Part shown: in pieces, positions 61,152 to 64,000 of the stretch
Layout: each line of letters starts with the position of its first letter
Position numbering within the stretch: position 1 is the first letter of the stretch
Assembly (NCBI RefSeq): GCF_024227715.1
Contig: NZ_CP100448.1
Location: 2,005,655-2,069,654 of the forward strand
Reading direction: 5' to 3'
Length of the DNA stretch: 64,000 nt
Source of the DNA: Halomarina litorea
GTDB lineage: Archaea; Halobacteriota; Halobacteria; Halobacteriales; Haloarculaceae
Translations under genes and position numbers: made by a program
Notes under the pieces: generated by a model
Database searches by the model: none
What the model saw: only the letters and a program-made list of their open reading frames with translations
What the model was told of the DNA's origin: nothing

Positions 61152-61178
61152 CGTATAAAGTACACAGCTATCTGTGTA
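61152..61178 (-). promoter_or_regulatory. Promoter and operator-like palindrome of the KaiC-like gene
   Basis: On the minus strand CTTTATACG (61152-61160) lies 26-34 bp before the ATG at 61126. Directly upstream, 61161-61178 is TACACAG-CTAT-CTGTGTA, a perfect 7-4-7 inverted repeat abutting the BRE/TATA. This is a classic site for a regulator. Confidence 0.55.
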
Positions 61179-61234
61179 TGGTAAGTCACCGAGAAGCCGC
61201 GTCGTCCGGGAGGGGGGGTCGCGCGACGCCCCGG

Positions 61235-61921
61235 TCACCCCTCGTGGGCGTCGAGGATGGCCCGGTAGTACGGGACCATCACCTCGACGGCCTCCCGCCA
61301 CGCGGCCTCGGTGTGTCGGTCGTGGAGTTCGACGCCGAGGACGTACCGGACGGGGAGCGACCCCGGCCCGGACTGCCCCTCGCTCGGCTTCTCGGGGAGC
61401 GGGGTGTCGCCGAACGCCACCGCGAGTTCCACCCGCTGGGCATGCATGAACGGGGTCCAGTAGTCGCCGCCGGTCTTGTGTCGGCGCCACGCCGTCGTCG
61501 TCCGCTCGGCGTAGCGCTCGGACATGCCCACCACCTCCGCCCGCCGGGCGAGAGCGTCCCGGACCGGCGACCAGTCGGCCTCGGCGATGGTCTCGCTGTC
61601 GATGATGCCCGCCCCGTCGACGTGGTCGCGCTCGACGGCGTCTTTCGCCCAGAGGGCGTCGACGTAGGACTCAGCGGCCGTCCGCGCCGTCGACTCGTCG
61701 AGGTCCCGGAACTGACGCGCGTCCACGAAGTGGAAGGCCGCGACGGTCCCCTCCCTGTCGTCGTCGTCGTGCAGCATGAAGCCCGCACAGACCTGCTCTG
61801 CCATCCGGCGGGCCGTGCACCGCTTCCCGGACGTCCCGGACGACCCGTCCGTCGATTCCTCGCCAGCCCCGCCGAGGATACCGTCCAGTCGGTTCCCCGG
61901 GGAATCAGTTCGCCTGGTCAT
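61235..61921 (-). CDS. Unrecognised soluble protein
   Basis: A 228-residue protein from ATG 61921 (MTRRTDSPGNRLDGILGGAG). A Cys/Arg patch (KRCTARRMAEQVCAGFML) is followed by acidic text (HDDDDREGTVAAFHFVDARQ) and aromatic-rich blocks (KTGGDYWTPFMHAQRVELAV, RHTEAAWREAVEVMVPYYRA). Length and codon use are convincing for a real gene. No family is recognised and no signal peptide is seen. It is on the same strand as the KaiC-like gene but separated from it by the palindromic promoter. Confidence 0.6.
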   Translation of the reverse strand: MTRRTDSPGNRLDGILGGAGEESTDGSSGTSGKRCTARRMAEQVCAGFMLHDDDDREGTVAAFHFVDARQFRDLDESTARTAAESYVDALWAKDAVERDHVDGAGIIDSETIAEADWSPVRDALARRAEVVGMSERYAERTTTAWRRHKTGGDYWTPFMHAQRVELAVAFGDTPLPEKPSEGQSGPGSLPVRYVLGVELHDRHTEAAWREAVEVMVPYYRAILDAHEG

Positions 61922-62195
61922 TCGTCCCCCCTCCACGTGCCTGCGAGCGTGTCGCCCCCACACGTCGGGACGACCCAGTCCCGGCCCGGCCCTCGACGCC
62001 GGCGCTGTCTATGGGTTCGTGGTCGGCGCTCTCCCCGCTGACCTCGTCCGGTCCCGACGGGGACGACCGCTCGGTGTGGATAGATATCTCTGTTCCGGGG
62101 GTGAGAGCACATAACCCCTGCGTTCCCGAGAGCCGTGGCCACGACGGCGTCGATACCCGGCGTCGCGGGACCCGGTGCCGCCACCGTCATCGTGG

Positions 62196-64000
62196 TCAGT
62201 CCGCCGTCGCCGACTGTTCTCGACCGTAGATGTCCGCCAGCTGGTCGTTGTACCGGTCGAGGATGTTCCGGCGTTTCTTCTTCATCGACGGGGTCATCAG
62301 GTCGTTCTCGGCCGTCCACTCGTCGGGGACGAGCGCGAAGCGCTTGATGCGCTCTTCCTTCTCGAGGCCCTCGTTGACCTCCTCGACGACCGTCTCGACG
62401 TACGCCCGCACCTGCTCGTGCTCGCAGATGGCGGCCCGTTCGGCGGGCAGGTCCACGTCGTACTTCTCGGCCCACTGGCGGACGGCCTCGAAGTTCGGCA
62501 CGACGAGTGCGCCCACGAACTTCTCGCTGTCGCCGACGACCATCACCTGGTCCACCCGGTCGCTGGTGGCGAAGCGGTCCTCGATGGGACCGGGTGCGAT
62601 GTTCTTGCCCGTGTCGAGGACGAGAATCTGCTTCAGGCGCTCGTGGAAGACGAGGTAGCCGTCGTCGGTCAGTTCGACGATGTCGCCGGTCCGGAAGTAG
62701 CCGTCGTCGGTGAACGCCTCCTCGGTCGCGTCGGGGCGGTTCCAGTACCCACGCGTCACGTTCGAGCCGGAGACGAGCAGTTCGCCCACCTCGCCGCGCG
62801 CCCGGCGCTTCTGGTCGTCGGTCAGCACACTCCCGTCGACGCGGACGTCGATGTCGACGAGGGGGACGCCAAGAGTCCCCGCACGGACGTCCTCGGGCGG
62901 GTTGACGCTCACCACGGGGGCCGTCTCGGTCAGGCCGTACCCCTCGAGGATGGTCAGGCCCATCCCGTTGAACAGTTCCGCCAGTTCCTTCGAGAGACTG
63001 CCGCCCCCGCTGACGAAGAAGTCGATTTCGCCCCCCATCTTCTCGCGCACCCCCGAGAAGACGAGGCGGTCGGCGACGCGGTACTTGGCTTCGAGGGCGA
63101 GTCCGGGGTCGTCGGTCCGGTCGTACTCCCGGCCGACGTCGACGGCCCACTCGAAGATGCGCTGTTTCACGTCGGACTCGCTCGCCTGCTCGCGCATGGC
63201 GTCGTGGATGCGCTCGTACACCCGCGGGACGCTGGTGACGACGTTCGGCGAGAGCGTCTGGATGTCCTCCGCGACGGTGTCGGCGGACTCGGCGTACCCG
63301 ACGCAGGACCCGGAGGCGAACGGGAGGAAGTGGCCCGCCGTCCGCTCGAAGACGTGCGCCAGCGGGAGGAACGACATCGTGTTCGTGTGCGCGCCGAGCG
63401 TCGGGATATCGGCGGAGCGGTCCGGTCGCGGCCCCATCCGTTTCCGGTTCTGGTTGACGTTCGACCGGAGGTTGTGATGAGTGAGTTCGACGCCCTTGGG
63501 CTTGCCCGTCGTCCCCGAGGTGTAGATGAGACTCGCGAGGTCCCCGGGCGAGCGCTCGTCGAGCCACGACTCGTGGGCGGCGGGGTCGAACACCTCCCGA
63601 CCCCGTTCGTGGAGTTCCCCGAGGGTCAGGACGTCCTCGCGGTCGCCCGTGTCCGCCTCGTCCATCACGACGACAAAGGAGAGGTCGAGGTCGTCCTCGA
63701 CTTCGAGCACCCGGTCGAGCAACTCGGCGTTTTCCACCACCACGCCTGTCGCGCCCGGGTCCGAGAGGAGATACCTGACCTGCCGGGACGAGGACTCGGT
63801 GTACACTGTGGTGACGACCCCGCCGGCCTGCAGGAGGGCGAAGTCGGTCTGTGCCCACTCCATGCGCGTGCTGGCGAAGATACCTACCCGGTCGCCCGCC
63901 GTGAGGCCGAGGTCGCGAAAGCCCGCCGCGAGGTGGTGGACGACGTCGCGCATCTCGGCGTAGGTGAGCGTCGCGTACCCCCCGCGCGGGGCGGCGTCGA
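62196..64000 (-). CDS. Long-chain acyl-CoA synthetase (AMP-forming), 5' end outside window
   Basis: The visible 3' part of a class I adenylate-forming ligase. It shows LIYTSGTTGKPKGVELTHHN (P-loop A3), AFFLPLAHVFERTAG-like SFLPLAHVFER, GYGLTETAPVVSVNPP (A5), YFRTGDIVELTDDGYLVFHERLKQILVLDTGKNI, quoted in parts, for A7-A8, and a final A10 region with DLMTPSMKKKRRNILDRY. It activates a fatty acid with ATP and CoA. Fifteen or more codons of the N-terminus are still in frame at 64000, so the gene continues past the edge. Confidence 0.93.
   Translation of the reverse strand, partial: DAAPRGGYATLTYAEMRDVVHHLAAGFRDLGLTAGDRVGIFASTRMEWAQTDFALLQAGGVVTTVYTESSSRQVRYLLSDPGATGVVVENAELLDRVLEVEDDLDLSFVVVMDEADTGDREDVLTLGELHERGREVFDPAAHESWLDERSPGDLASLIYTSGTTGKPKGVELTHHNLRSNVNQNRKRMGPRPDRSADIPTLGAHTNTMSFLPLAHVFERTAGHFLPFASGSCVGYAESADTVAEDIQTLSPNVVTSVPRVYERIHDAMREQASESDVKQRIFEWAVDVGREYDRTDDPGLALEAKYRVADRLVFSGVREKMGGEIDFFVSGGGSLSKELAELFNGMGLTILEGYGLTETAPVVSVNPPEDVRAGTLGVPLVDIDVRVDGSVLTDDQKRRARGEVGELLVSGSNVTRGYWNRPDATEEAFTDDGYFRTGDIVELTDDGYLVFHERLKQILVLDTGKNIAPGPIEDRFATSDRVDQVMVVGDSEKFVGALVVPNFEAVRQWAEKYDVDLPAERAAICEHEQVRAYVETVVEEVNEGLEKEERIKRFALVPDEWTAENDLMTPSMKKKRRNILDRYNDQLADIYGREQSATAD

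Overview
The window looks like about 64 kb of chromosome from an extremely halophilic archaeon (class Halobacteria). Five things point there: very high GC with strong third-position G/C bias; proteins rich in Asp and Glu; twin-arginine export signals, several with lipoboxes; leaderless-type promoters with a TATA-like box 25-30 bp before the start codon; and many small families known mainly from haloarchaea (amphi-Trp, DUF63, UPF0179, DUF5820-like, TbsP-like). It reads mostly as ordinary core genome. No complete IS element, CRISPR array, integrase or phage module was seen.

Layout. 1-11.4 kb: 3'-truncated Lhr-type helicase gene, an RNase Z-like MBL protein, a Tat-exported poly-gamma-glutamate hydrolase-like protein, a Usp protein, pelota, a zinc alcohol dehydrogenase, two frame-lesioned small genes, RqcH, twin cold-shock genes, two more MBL hydrolases and a renalase-like flavoprotein. 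11.4-23.7 kb: Elp3, an alpha/beta hydrolase, an S1/OB/DHH-type protein, a YIP1 protein, an FMN reductase, MutY, a coupled TenA pair, zinc-finger proteins and a class III aminotransferase. 23.8-34.9 kb: MgtC/DUF4010 and AI-2E membrane proteins, PadR, amphi-Trp, DUF1028, a LeuA-like enzyme, Nudix-FolD, two Tat proteins' worth of secretion signals nearby, and GlyA. 35-44.9 kb: a CHAT-type caspase-fold protein, TbsP-like regulator, single-chain YcaO protein, DUF63, IMPase, a secreted ComEC-type MBL/LTD protein with two DUF3006 genes, and a frameshifted MOSC gene. 45-50.6 kb: tRNA-Leu(CAA), a repeat-bearing gene-poor stretch, HhH, NikR, DUF309, AspA-like, an AT-rich gap and UPF0179. 50.6-64 kb: the four-gene PrkA-PrkA-YeaH-SpoVR operon behind a structured leader, a DUF7344-like membrane regulator, a photolyase/cryptochrome remnant, a KaiC-like ATPase with an operator-like palindrome, and a 5'-truncated acyl-CoA synthetase gene.

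Genes that appear to work together: pelota and RqcH act in ribosome rescue; FolD and GlyA share folate one-carbon chemistry; two TenA paralogues of different active-site type overlap by four bases and suggest stepwise pyrimidine salvage for thiamine; two PrkA-type kinases, a VWA protein and SpoVR are translationally coupled; and a secreted MBL/LTD protein is coupled to DUF3006 partners.

A recurring oddity is single-base frame lesions in otherwise good genes (near 5.84, 5.96, 28.6-29.1, 44.5 and 59.46 kb), several at C/G runs. Either the assembly has homopolymer errors or these genes are decaying; raw reads would decide. The least explained items are the CHAT protein beside a TbsP-like regulator, the single-chain YcaO protein with no visible substrate, and the structured leader of the PrkA operon. 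All functions are inferred from sequence alone.
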